Assembly (NCBI RefSeq): GCF_016918565.1
Contig: NZ_JAFFQD010000016.1
Location: 1 to 64,000, forward strand
DNA from: Desulfogranum marinum
Lineage (GTDB): Bacteria > Desulfobacterota > Desulfobulbia > Desulfobulbales > Desulfobulbaceae
Reading direction: 5' to 3'
DNA: 64,000 nucleotides
In this document: in pieces, positions 17,901 through 25,547 of the stretch
Layout of the letters: each line of letters starts with the position of its first letter
Numbering within the stretch: the first letter of the stretch is position 1
Made by a program: the position numbers and the translations under genes
The notes under the pieces: generated by a model
What the model saw: only the letters and a program-made list of their open reading frames with translations
What the model was told of the DNA's origin: nothing
Databases searched by the model: none

Positions 17901-18987
17901 CAATTTTATCAAGGAGTATACCTGCTTTTTCAAGTGCTGCTTCGTAACGTTTCTTTAGTTCTTTATCATTTTCTATTTCTTCATCTCTTTGCTTAGTAAT
18001 TTTTTCTACTTCTTCACCTACAAGTTCATTTAATTTCCCCTTAACTTTGTCATAAAAACCGTTCAAGTCATTTTTGAATTTACTGCCCGACTTCTCAAGA
18101 TTTTTAGCCAGATCTGCTTGCTTTTTTTGTATATCTTTCTCAAGAGAATATTTCATAAATTGATACAAATTATCATTGTAAATGCCAGAATTATAACACT
18201 TCTCAAAAAGGGCTTTGATGTCACTATCTGGCATATCTCCTAAGACAAAAGTGGTTCTCCATCCTGTGGTGTTTGCTTTTTTATCATAAATGATTGTTTC
18301 CCAAGCTGAGTATGGATTAGCACCACTTTCTCTAGCCTCATAATAAGGAGAATAAATTTCATGAAATGTCTTCTCTTTATATCTTCTTGTTTCGACATCA
18401 ATAAAAATCATTTCAGCTTGTATGGCCAAGATATATAAATCTGCAGGAGTAAACCCAAGTGTCTTTCCCCCACCGATAACCCAGTTAAAAGCCCCTTTGG
18501 CAGCATCTGCTGCAAACGCATTTAAATCATCTCGCAGGTTACTTTTTATTTCTACCCAAACAACATCCTTAACATCACCCCAGTTGTTTTTTTCGTCCAT
18601 CATGGCTAGGGCTACATTTTTAACACTGCTCTTTTTGCTGTAGATATATTTAAAAGTATCTTGGCCCAGCCCTTCATCAAAAGTGCCGGCCCATGCTGAG
18701 GCTATACTATCTACACCAAAGGTAAGGGATTGTGTTATGATTGGGTCATAATACCCGCCACTTAAAGCACCCAGACTGGTTGCCAGATCAGGGATATGAG
18801 TAACCATTGCATCTGCATAACCTTTTAGGCCTGAATCTGACTCAATCATTCCAGGCAAATGACCTTTTAATTTCTGCAGCACGGCCTGCTGCTGATCACC
18901 ACTCAACTCATCAAAAAGGCTTGCATGTACGCTAGGAGTACAAAAGAAAAAAAATCCTATAATCAAAAATGAGGCGATCGCTTTCAT
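14905..18987 (-). CDS. Giant secreted coiled-coil protein with six Cys-rich repeats
   Basis: The 1360-residue product has a signal peptide (cleaved near PSVHA). It continues with an N-terminal globular region (about 25-270), a long Lys/Glu-rich region with heptad character (about 275-740), six Cys-rich modules of 60-90 residues (about 765-1240), a Ser/Gln linker and a C-terminal beta-rich lipocalin-like domain (about 1245-1360). Each module has the plan C-P-x-x-[ST]-[VI]-x-L-x-D, then C-V-x-C-x-x-L, an amphipathic helix, G-[DN]-x-x-Y-A-x-x-L-L-[DE] and C-x-W. Four conserved Cys per module suggest two disulfides in the periplasm or outside the cell. I do not recognise this repeat. It heads a cluster with a lipoprotein, a Sel1 and a MORN protein and may scaffold them. 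Confidence 0.8.
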   Translation of the reverse strand: MKAIASFLIIGFFFFCTPSVHASLFDELSGDQQQAVLQKLKGHLPGMIESDSGLKGYADAMVTHIPDLATSLGALSGGYYDPIITQSLTFGVDSIASAWAGTFDEGLGQDTFKYIYSKKSSVKNVALAMMDEKNNWGDVKDVVWVEIKSNLRDDLNAFAADAAKGAFNWVIGGGKTLGFTPADLYILAIQAEMIFIDVETRRYKEKTFHEIYSPYYEARESGANPYSAWETIIYDKKANTTGWRTTFVLGDMPDSDIKALFEKCYNSGIYNDNLYQFMKYSLEKDIQKKQADLAKNLEKSGSKFKNDLNGFYDKVKGKLNELVGEEVEKITKQRDEEIENDKELKKRYEAALEKAGILLDKIEIDDDKRQPSCESYAKQQERKNDATRSKNENEWAIDDLEKNLNNLEQCQEINTESQSINNDLDKLKALLNKSAQSWEELKQAVTEVCAEASLVSKSREKSKARQALNNAIKLGKSAEQLVRSKRQLEQDIAEQLGSLSFRISRFDKKYRGKGSNVKENLEEKLHEAREAFDLITKWEKAEKQYQDAEKRMESNRTKAVNLSLSIDKNYIEINDILNEGGLSDSLFSLFSSESSTFKWGSKGQSLLTKARKRQQHLASCDEVIQLLVTQEREQLRGRHSLTHTIQELFPDILDSSTSRSKNDEEEDDEWTLSDTQDLKKRYKRASAKCNYTKNAVDSIAMLTDLSELQKKQTDITYIDLYQGKINTCIAAALAAFDRKFLDKEESGEEQDASNKPDKKQEAEKYCKERLPGSVPAVDNKGNLLLSTTASFRCKCPGDAIKYNNKCVRCSVLKQNFDNAIRAKRTENALEILKESFHCDWVQKRNDKTSLTEREICPDMNTVYLLDEDDNAQCVPCSQLEVDFENALDENNYEYANTLASLAAQCSWSSNAEDKISQDKAQKQCKQSLPGSVVVRSRGVETCRCPAGTVKLSDQNNHNACVSCSDLERDFNAILAEGDLEYAETILEFADGCGYWVTNGWSKLKKVKGCPPGSIKLSDEHGNNQCVSCETLKQDFQATLSQGDFLYAEELLDLSSDCGWVGYGKEALRNAQKCPQNTVKLSDGSGSNQCVPCDTLYADYKVARGQGDHQYADSLLDLASECGWSKQAAQQIGQAQLQAELNQKCNQQMQGSHAVINGDRYNCYCDEGMLEITYGNGTKVCKSCEQIRLMVNDALRKNDANTVRGLIQGARHCDWYDQAAGIVAGMTNNRPSRQPQSQPSQKQGPLTGSWDMYWKEFNPTYWKSMDGSKTRFLNFDGHKGVVKLTHENNSLRGQFDVTSGNGQSIMVDGSVNGSQVNFCIFTSQERDCTALTVDYNTMTMTGVNVSKSGRKRIKWTLRKRR
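15290..16695 (-). repeat. Six tandem protein-level Cys-rich modules within the giant gene
   Basis: The gene section coding residues about 765-1235 contains six diverged copies of one module. Shared positions include the CPxx[ST] start, a Lys-Leu-Ser-Asp turn, CVxC, a ten-residue helix, a Tyr-Ala-x-x-Leu-Leu helix and a closing Cys-x-Trp. Copies two, four and five are shortest (about 65 residues). Copies one, three and six carry an extra N-terminal C-x-C hairpin beginning [LM]-x-G-S. Divergence is high at DNA level, so the duplication is old. Confidence 0.7.
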
Positions 18988-20192
18988 GTGGCCACTTTAG
19001 GGAAAAGGAATCAAAAAATTAATACTATGTTAATTTTACGAGTTTGATGGGTTCTTGTCGATTTTAATTACCGAAACTCAATTTCGGCTTATTTTTAGCA
19101 ATCAAACACTGTCTAACAACAAGCATATAATTCGCGACGAGGCCGTGTTTTTGAGCAGTTCAATATTGTGAAGCTCGCGCAGAATTGATGTGTTTATCAT
19201 ATGGTAAAATAGGGATGCATTTACTGCCGTTGGTAGAGACTAAAATTGGCAAGGTCAATCACTTCAAAAAGCAGGATTTTTACGCAAACTTCCTGTATCT
19301 ACCAAGCAAAAGGCTCCCGCCAAATTATAAAAATAAGATTTTTCGCTGAATTGCAAGAGTTAAGCTTACCCAAGGTATACCCTGTACCCAGACACACGGT
19401 TAGCTCCAAATCTTACCATCGAAAACGATATTTTGGGGATTGAGACTATCCATGAGAAAGTACAGGGACGCACGACATAACAATTGCAGAGACTAGTAAT
19501 GGCAATGTTAACCATTTAAGCAATTCCGCAGTTTTGCACTATTCCTGTGAAGTTTCTCATGGTCTGCTGTTTCAGCAACTTGACCTTACCCCACTTCCTT
19601 CTAATCAATCCTTCCAGTACCCTCTACCAGCACCATCCTCCCCTGTGTCGATGACGGGTTTCTCCCGTATAGGGGGAGAGTGCGGCGAGTACTCGCCTTA
19701 TGAGTACTGTTATTCAATAAACAATAGAACAGAGAATAAAGAGAGGACACCGAGTAACATTCATTATCAGAGTATACAGGAAGAGACGAAAAACTGGCGA
19801 ATTAAATCGCTAAATCGAAAAGGTTAGAGGCTGCTATTTAGCAAATATAAATTTGATAATAAAAGAAGGCGGAGGTGTAAGGCATTGTATATAAGCAGTC
19901 ATTTCAGTTTTTAACTGTTCGGCGAATATCTAAAAACTTTCAAGCCGCCTTTTGCTTGTATCTCCTCCCGCGAGCTCTACATCTGACTACTTGACAAAGG
20001 CCCGTATGAAGAGCTGGCCGGATCTGTTTTTTTACAGTCAAAGAGGCCACAATATCTCGGACTGATTGATCCCCAAAAGACCATTTATCGTTGAAAGTAA
20101 TTTTTTCTGCGGCTACCAATTTCACCAGGGAAAGTGTTGGTCTGGAAGTTCTTGAAGCCACCGAAGTCATACAGGAGTACACTCCTCAGACC
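18988..20192. other. 1.2-kb gene-free stretch upstream of the envelope cluster
   Basis: No convincing coding region. The open frames at 19534-19827 (plus) and 19940-20182 (minus) lack family resemblance and ribosome sites. The 19640-19700 part contains short inverted runs (GGGTTTCTCCC, GAGTACTCGCC..GAGTACT) without a clear RNA architecture. The promoter for the 1360-residue gene should lie near 19000-19100, where AT-rich DNA is present but no confident -35/-10 pair. Confidence 0.4.
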
Positions 20193-21155
20193 TCACTCCT
20201 TGCTTATTACCGCCTCAACCGCCTCCAAATACTTCGTTTCCGTCGATGCTTTGATGATTTTCTTAAGTTGCTTCTTTTTTTCCGGGAAAGAGTCGATAAA
20301 GTACGGCCATACCTGTTTCATACGACCGAGGAGGTGGCCCGGGCCACTCAGGTTCTCTTTCATGGCAGCGTAGAGTTCGTCGTGGAATAAGGTCAGTCTT
20401 TTTTGTTTTTGCTCTTCGGGAATTTTGATTCCCTTTATTTTTTCCGGGAGCAGCGGGTCGGCGACCAGGCCTCTGCCGATCATCCAGCGATCGATCCCAG
20501 GCAGTTTTTCCTGCAGTTCGGTAAATGATTCGAGAGAGACGATATCGCCGTTGTAGACGAGCGTGTGCCTGGTATGATCCATGCGTGAGCTGAAATGTTC
20601 CGGGGACGCTTTTCCTTTGTATAGCTGGGTTCCCAGGCGGGGATGGATGATAATCTCTGCAAGCGGGTATTTGTTCAACCGGGGCAGCAGTTCCATGGAT
20701 TCTTCGTAGTCTCGGTAACCAAGCCTCATTTTGATCGATAGACGAGGTTTCAGCCGGGGCATTACCTTCTCCAGCAAAGACTCGATTTCATCAGGATACG
20801 GCAGCAGGCCCGAGCCTCTTTTCTTTTTTGCCACCATCGGTGCCGGGCAGCCGAGATTCCAGTTTACTTCGTCGTATCCCAGGTCGTGAATTCGGGCCGC
20901 TACAGCCAGAAAATCGTCTGCGCTGCTGTTCAGAAGCTGAGGAATCAGTTTCAGCCCGGAAACGTTTGCTTCGGGTATGATATCTTTGAGCAATTTTTTC
21001 GACTGGATAGCTTGGGGATGGGGGATGATAAACGGCGCAAGTACGGCGTCCACGCCAGAAAAATGGCGTGTGTATACTCGTCTGAACAACGCGTCGGTGA
21101 TTCCCCTGAGCGGGGCCATGTAAATAAAAGGACTGTTCGGTGCAGGAGTTGACAT
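20193..21155 (-). CDS. tRNA-dihydrouridine synthase
   Basis: The 320-residue flavoenzyme reduces uridines in tRNA D-loops using FMN and NADPH. The TIM-barrel landmarks are present: the N-terminal YMAPLRGITDALFRR, the catalytic-Cys region in VNWNLGCPAPMVAKKKRGSG, the SIKMRLGYRD strand and the IIIHPRLGTQLYKG segment with the FMN-binding His-Pro-Arg, followed by YNGDIVS and IGRGLVADP. The C-terminal helical domain is complete. The length is typical of the DusC/Dus group. It is monocistronic, with a 1.2-kb gene-free stretch on one side and a nitroreductase on the other. Confidence 0.9.
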   Translation of the reverse strand: MSTPAPNSPFIYMAPLRGITDALFRRVYTRHFSGVDAVLAPFIIPHPQAIQSKKLLKDIIPEANVSGLKLIPQLLNSSADDFLAVAARIHDLGYDEVNWNLGCPAPMVAKKKRGSGLLPYPDEIESLLEKVMPRLKPRLSIKMRLGYRDYEESMELLPRLNKYPLAEIIIHPRLGTQLYKGKASPEHFSSRMDHTRHTLVYNGDIVSLESFTELQEKLPGIDRWMIGRGLVADPLLPEKIKGIKIPEEQKQKRLTLFHDELYAAMKENLSGPGHLLGRMKQVWPYFIDSFPEKKKQLKKIIKASTETKYLEAVEAVISKE

Positions 21156-21235
21156 AAGGGCCGGCTGTAGCTTATTGGTTGGTGGAAAAGTCTCAGCAAA
21201 AAACAGGCATTGAAATATACATGAGCCAGTTGATT

Positions 21236-21330
21236 TACTGCCTTTTCGTCCAATCTCTTCGTTATGTTAAAAAAATAATCCTCGCAGGGAAGCGAAGACT
21301 CCGGTAGCCACTCTATGCGGGTAATAGTGA
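21236..21330 (+). repeat. Interspersed element, partial copy
   Basis: The segment around CGTTATGTTAAAAAAATAAT and CTCGCAGGGAAGCGAAGACT aligns with the interior of the 165-bp element at 5104-5268. The inverted-repeat termini are not preserved here, so it looks like a truncated or decayed copy between dus and the nitroreductase gene. Confidence 0.45.
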
Positions 21331-21380
21331 TCGTTCAAAAAAGGGTGTTGGGATCAAGATTATGCAAGAACACAGGCATC

Positions 21381-21410
21381 GAAAAGGAGGTAATTGCCAA
21401 ATTACCTCCT
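21381..21410 (-). terminator. Intrinsic terminator of the nitroreductase gene
   Basis: AGGAGGTAATT (21385-21395) and AATTACCTCCT (21400-21410) form a perfect 11-bp stem with a 4-nt loop. On the minus strand the stem is followed by TTTTC. It lies 24 bp after the nitroreductase stop codon. Confidence 0.75.
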
Positions 21411-21433
21411 CTGTATCTTATCTCTCCTGGCAG

Positions 21434-22264
21434 CTATTTATAAGTAACGCGTCTGATATTAGCCTTATCCCGTTGTACAGTGCGAAAATATTTAACTGCC
21501 GGTTTTCCAAACAGCATCACGTACCCAATCTGGTGATCCTCAGGGATACCTATTTTTTTCTGCATTTCTGGAACAATATCGGTAATAGCCCATTTTGCCA
21601 AGCCATCCCAAAGGGTACCAATATTCATGCTGGCTGCCAGCAGTTCGAAATAGCTGAAGGCAATAATTGGATCTGCCCCCGGGGCAGGGCCGGTTTTAGG
21701 AACTGATATGATCAGCATGTGGGGCGCTTTTCTAAAAAGCACATCCTTTCCCTTGTCCCAGGCTCGGACAATACCTGCAAAAAACTCCAAACCTTTGGGA
21801 AGCGTTTCGGTGTCTGCTTTTTTCCGTATTCCGGCGATGGTTTCTTTGGCAATTTTTTCCATCACCGCCTTTTCCTCAACCACTGTGAGGAGGCACTCGC
21901 GCCTGTTGACGCCTGTAGGAGCATGGGCGATAGTGGCCATCATCGTATCAATTACGCTGCTTTCCAGCGGAGTCGATTTGTATCTGCGAACAGAGCGTCT
22001 TCCCCTGATAAGTATATCCATTTGTTCAGGTGTCGGCAGTTGCCCCTTGAGAGGGAGGGAATCCTGCGGATCAAAGCCGAGGATCGACAGCGCTCCTGTG
22101 GGGCAGACTGCCAGACAGTGCTGACACTGGATACACTGGTCGGCTTTGTCAGCTATGACCGCTGGAAAGTCAGGGGAAAGTTCCAATATCTCATAGGGGC
22201 AATCTTTGACGCAGGCACTGCACTGGATGCAGGCTTCCTGATCTATAATCAGCTGTAGATCCAT
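21434..22264 (-). CDS. Nitroreductase with N-terminal 2[4Fe-4S] ferredoxin domain
   Basis: The 276-residue product combines a bacterial ferredoxin domain (about residues 3-62, with C-x-x-C-x-x-C-x-x-x-C-P and a second CIQCQHCLAVCP set) with an FMN-dependent nitroreductase domain (from about residue 80, with the RRSVRRYKSTPL start and 'ATIAHAPTGVNRRE' phosphate-binding region). Such fusions are common in anaerobes and pass electrons from ferredoxin to FMN, but the physiological acceptor is usually unknown. ATG 22264 has GAGG 6 nt upstream and is preferred over ATG 22285. A terminator follows. Confidence 0.9.
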   Translation of the reverse strand: MDLQLIIDQEACIQCSACVKDCPYEILELSPDFPAVIADKADQCIQCQHCLAVCPTGALSILGFDPQDSLPLKGQLPTPEQMDILIRGRRSVRRYKSTPLESSVIDTMMATIAHAPTGVNRRECLLTVVEEKAVMEKIAKETIAGIRKKADTETLPKGLEFFAGIVRAWDKGKDVLFRKAPHMLIISVPKTGPAPGADPIIAFSYFELLAASMNIGTLWDGLAKWAITDIVPEMQKKIGIPEDHQIGYVMLFGKPAVKYFRTVQRDKANIRRVTYK

Positions 22265-22365
22265 TTTTGAACCTCTTTTTTTCATCTTTTTATTAACAAT
22301 GATGATTATTTCTATCTGTTTATGTTACTATAGCCGGATATTATGAAGTAACCCAATAAATTACC

Positions 22366-22884
22366 ATGACCATGGATATTAAAACTGCCTTACATGATGT
22401 GCAGCAATTCAAGGGTGGTGTTATCGATACTTCAACCTTGATCTATCTTGAGCGACTTGGGCTTCTGAACCGCCTGGCATCCGTCTACCGGTTGTTGGTT
22501 GTTCCCCAGGTGCTGCAGGAGTTTGGTCGTTCCCTCCCCGTACAGGTCATTTGCGTGGAAGCGCCTCCAGGTGCTGCAGATCAGGCTCTTTGTCCTGTTG
22601 CATCCGACCATCGACTGGCAGTTCTTTCTGATGACAAACATGTATTAATTCTCGCCCGGTCAGCAGGGCTGGTATATTTTAATACCCTGATGCTGCTTCT
22701 GCTCATGCTATATAATGATCAACTTACGGTGGTACAGTATAGGGCATTTTTTCACGATTTATTGATTTTTGCGCGATATAGTTATGCTGTCCGCGCTTTT
22801 GGCGATCAGCTATTAGAGCATATTCTGAGTGAGAAGAAACGACTAACAGGCCGGAAAACTTTCCTGTTGCAGCGTGAAAGGTAA
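22366..22884 (+). CDS. PIN-like domain protein
   Basis: The 172-residue protein shows the PIN nuclease arrangement: an N-terminal GVIDTSTLIYLERLGLL strand with an acidic residue, a 'LVVPQVLQEFG' segment with the second acidic residue, and 'LAVLSDDKHVLILARSAG' with the third acidic pair followed by FNTLMLL. PIN domains are Mg2+-dependent RNases, many of them toxins of VapBC systems. No antitoxin gene is adjacent, so it may be a solitary PIN protein rather than a toxin. ATG 22366 or 22372 could be used; neither has a clear ribosome site. It is divergent from the nitroreductase gene. Confidence 0.7.
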   Translation: MTMDIKTALHDVQQFKGGVIDTSTLIYLERLGLLNRLASVYRLLVVPQVLQEFGRSLPVQVICVEAPPGAADQALCPVASDHRLAVLSDDKHVLILARSAGLVYFNTLMLLLLMLYNDQLTVVQYRAFFHDLLIFARYSYAVRAFGDQLLEHILSEKKRLTGRKTFLLQRER

Positions 22885-23050
22885 CAGGGAGATGTTTCCG
22901 AATATAGAGAAGGGAGCAGAAAGGCAGTTTGCTTATATGCATTTGGAGCACTGCTAAACAGGTACAGGTCGAGGTTAAGGCGAGGTTCTTTGTTATTCGC
23001 TGAAGAGTTACTATCGGATTTGAAAACTTTTGTGGAAAAGGTAGGGAAAT

Positions 23051-24067
23051 ATGACTGAGAGCAGGAAAAGCAAACCACGTTTCAATCGGCGAAGGTTTCT
23101 GCAGATAGTCGCGGTGGCAGGTGCCGGTGCCGGGCTGTATCAATTCGGTATTCGTCCGACCAGGGCTATCCCTCATATCGTACGGGAGTCCCGCAAAATG
23201 ATGGGTACCCAAATTAACCTTATCGTTTGCGGACCTGACCAGGATGCCTGTTTGCAAGGGGTTGAGGCAACCCTGCACAAGATGGGTGAGGTCGAGCAAC
23301 TGTTGAGCAGGCACCTGAAGGAGAGCGAATTGTCGCGGCTTAACCGCTATGGAGTCGTGAACAATCCCTCGCATGCATTGCAATCTATTCTTTCCTTGGC
23401 ACGAGATGTGAGCATGGCGACGGACGGTGCCTTTGATATCACCGTTCTGCCCCTGCTTGATCTCTATGCCACCGATGCGTTGCCAACAGAAGAACAGCTG
23501 AACACTGCTCGCGGTCTGGTGGATTTTCAAGCAATTGAGTGGACCGGTGATAGGGCGGCCTTTCGTCAATCAGGCATGTCGATCACGGTTGATGGGATAG
23601 GAAAAGGATACATCGTTGACCAGGGTGTGGCTGTTTTGCAGGAGCTTGGTTTTCATAATGTCTATGTTGAGGCCGGCGGTGACCTGATGGTATCCGGAGC
23701 CAAGCCTCAGGGCAAGCCGTGGCGTATCGGCGTTCGCAATCCTCGCCCTCAAAATGTTGAAGAAATGATGGTCATGGAGGTGAGTCGGCCTACCGCCATA
23801 GCAACTTCAGGTGATTATATGCAATGGTTTACAGAGGATATGCGGCATCATCATATCATAGACCCGCGAACCGGTATGTCGCCTCCTGAACTTGCAAGTG
23901 CTACCGTCACCGCTCCATCCGTTGCCATGGCCGATGGCCTCGCTACTGCGGCCATGGTGCAAGGGCCGGAAAAGGCTTTAGCAACGCTGGAAACGATGGA
24001 GCATTGTGAAGGGTTACTCATAGATAAGGACCTGCGCCAATATCGTACCAGTGGATTTGAGGTATGA
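23051..24067 (+). CDS. apbE: FAD:protein FMN transferase
   Basis: The 338-residue exported flavin transferase attaches FMN through a phosphodiester bond to Thr in S/T-G-A-T motifs of NqrB and NqrC. The N terminus carries a twin-arginine-like export signal (RRRFLQIVAVAG). The body has the ApbE landmarks: MMGTQINLIV, a DGAFDITVLPL segment, the 'SITVDGIGKGYIVDQGV' strand-helix, EAGGDLMVSG and the HHIIDPRTG motif near the C terminus that binds Mg2+ and FAD. It is the first gene of the Nqr cluster and ends 1 nt before the nqrA start, so its substrate complex is clear from context. Confidence 0.93.
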   Translation: MTESRKSKPRFNRRRFLQIVAVAGAGAGLYQFGIRPTRAIPHIVRESRKMMGTQINLIVCGPDQDACLQGVEATLHKMGEVEQLLSRHLKESELSRLNRYGVVNNPSHALQSILSLARDVSMATDGAFDITVLPLLDLYATDALPTEEQLNTARGLVDFQAIEWTGDRAAFRQSGMSITVDGIGKGYIVDQGVAVLQELGFHNVYVEAGGDLMVSGAKPQGKPWRIGVRNPRPQNVEEMMVMEVSRPTAIATSGDYMQWFTEDMRHHHIIDPRTGMSPPELASATVTAPSVAMADGLATAAMVQGPEKALATLETMEHCEGLLIDKDLRQYRTSGFEV

Positions 24068-24068
24068 T

Positions 24069-25427
24069 ATGAAGACATTCACCATTAAACAGGGGGTGGA
24101 CCTACCTCTGAAAGGTTTGCCCCAGCAGCAGATCAGGCAGGGGGCTGCTGTCCGTCATGTGGCCCTTGTGGGGGATGACTACCTCGGACTCAAACCCACC
24201 ATGCTGGTTAAGGAAGGGGAGCAGGTTAAACTGGGGCAGCCGGTATTTGTTGATAAAAAAAATCCAGGCTTTCAGTTTACAGCCCCAGGCAGTGGCACGG
24301 TAAAAGCAATTCATAGAGGGGCGAAGCGAAAATTTGAATCGCTGGTTATAAGCCTGGAAGGTGAAGAGGCGGTGTCTTTTGCCCAAGCCACTGAGGTACC
24401 GGTTGAACAGCAGGAGGCTGAGGTTATTCGCGGCCTGTTGCAGGAATCGGGATTGTGGACGGCTCTGAGAACTCGTCCTTTTGGTCGTATACCGGCAGCG
24501 GAAAGTGTGCCGTCCTCACTTTTTATTACGGCTATGGATACCAATCCTCTGGCTGCTGACCCGGCAATCATCATTGCAGCAGATAAAGCATGTTTTGAGC
24601 TGGGCTTGAGAGTGCTACAAAAAATGTTGGAGGTACCGCTCCATCTCTGCGTCTCTCCGAATGCTACTGATGTGGCAGCAACTGATGTGGCTGGAGTTAC
24701 CACATGGGCATTTGACGGTCCTCATCCGGCTGGCCTGCCATCCACTCATATTCATTTTATTGACCCGGTCCATGCTCAGAAACAGGTTTGGCACATTGAT
24801 TGTCAGGATGTTATCCGGATTGGCTACCTGTTTACCCATGGCTGTTTGTCAACCAATACGGTGGTTGCTTTCAGCGGCGAGGGCTTCACGGCTCCGGCAT
24901 TGGTGCAAACGCATCTAGGAGCTTCCCTGGATGAGATTTGCAGTGATGAACGTGTGGCAGCCGATGGATATAGACTTTTGTCCGGCGGCGTCTTGGATGG
25001 GCGAGCTGTGGGCGAGTTTACCGGATACCTTGGCAGGTATCACCGACAGGTTTCAACTCTGCGGGAAGGCAGTGGCAGGTCACTTTTTGGATGGTTGAGT
25101 CCGGGTAAGGACCGTTTTACAGCCACCGGCCTTTTTTTATCTGCCTTTGCAAAACAGAAAAGCCGCTTCTCTTTTCTTACTGCTGTCTGGGGAGGGCACC
25201 GGGCCATATATCCACTTTCGGTATATGAAAAAGTTATGCCCCTGGATATCATACCACTTCCTTTATTGAAAAGTCTGGCAGTGGGTGATGCGGAAAAAGC
25301 CGCTGAGCTGGGCTGTCTGGAGCTGGTGGAAGAAGACCTTGCGCTTTGTTCCTTTGTTTGTCCAGGTAAAAATGAATTTGGCCCTATGCTGCGTGCGGTC
25401 CTTGGTACGCTTGAGCAGGAAGGGTAG
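24069..25427 (+). CDS. nqrA: Na+-translocating NADH-quinone reductase subunit A
   Basis: The product of 452 residues is the peripheral quinone-site subunit of Na+-NQR. The N terminus (MKTFTIKQGVDLPLKG) and the early GDDYLGLKPTMLVKEGEQVKLG barrel-sandwich segment are characteristic, as is the C-terminal region with CSFVCPGK and the final EFGPMLRAVLGTLEQEG helix. ATG 24069 is preceded by GAGGT and replaces a longer frame that would overlap apbE. A 120-bp gap separates it from nqrB, longer than the other gene junctions in the cluster. Confidence 0.95.
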   Translation: MKTFTIKQGVDLPLKGLPQQQIRQGAAVRHVALVGDDYLGLKPTMLVKEGEQVKLGQPVFVDKKNPGFQFTAPGSGTVKAIHRGAKRKFESLVISLEGEEAVSFAQATEVPVEQQEAEVIRGLLQESGLWTALRTRPFGRIPAAESVPSSLFITAMDTNPLAADPAIIIAADKACFELGLRVLQKMLEVPLHLCVSPNATDVAATDVAGVTTWAFDGPHPAGLPSTHIHFIDPVHAQKQVWHIDCQDVIRIGYLFTHGCLSTNTVVAFSGEGFTAPALVQTHLGASLDEICSDERVAADGYRLLSGGVLDGRAVGEFTGYLGRYHRQVSTLREGSGRSLFGWLSPGKDRFTATGLFLSAFAKQKSRFSFLTAVWGGHRAIYPLSVYEKVMPLDIIPLPLLKSLAVGDAEKAAELGCLELVEEDLALCSFVCPGKNEFGPMLRAVLGTLEQEG

Positions 25428-25547
25428 GGCGGGCGATAGATGCATGGGAGGAAATTTTCATTCATTTATAGCCATTAGACGTGCACCGGGCCGAATTTCA
25501 GCCATGTTGCATGATTCAATCAGCAATTACAGCCACCTTAAAACGAC

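Noticed and set aside
19640-19710. Possible riboswitch-like inverted runs
   Set aside because: Short symmetric words only; no conserved riboswitch core could be recognised and no gene follows in the right orientation at close range.
19940-20182. 80-codon frame upstream of the Dus gene
   Set aside because: No ribosome site, low-complexity basic C terminus and no family resemblance; probably chance.
22366-22884. PIN protein as part of a VapBC toxin-antitoxin pair
   Set aside because: No small antitoxin-like gene lies next to it on the same strand.
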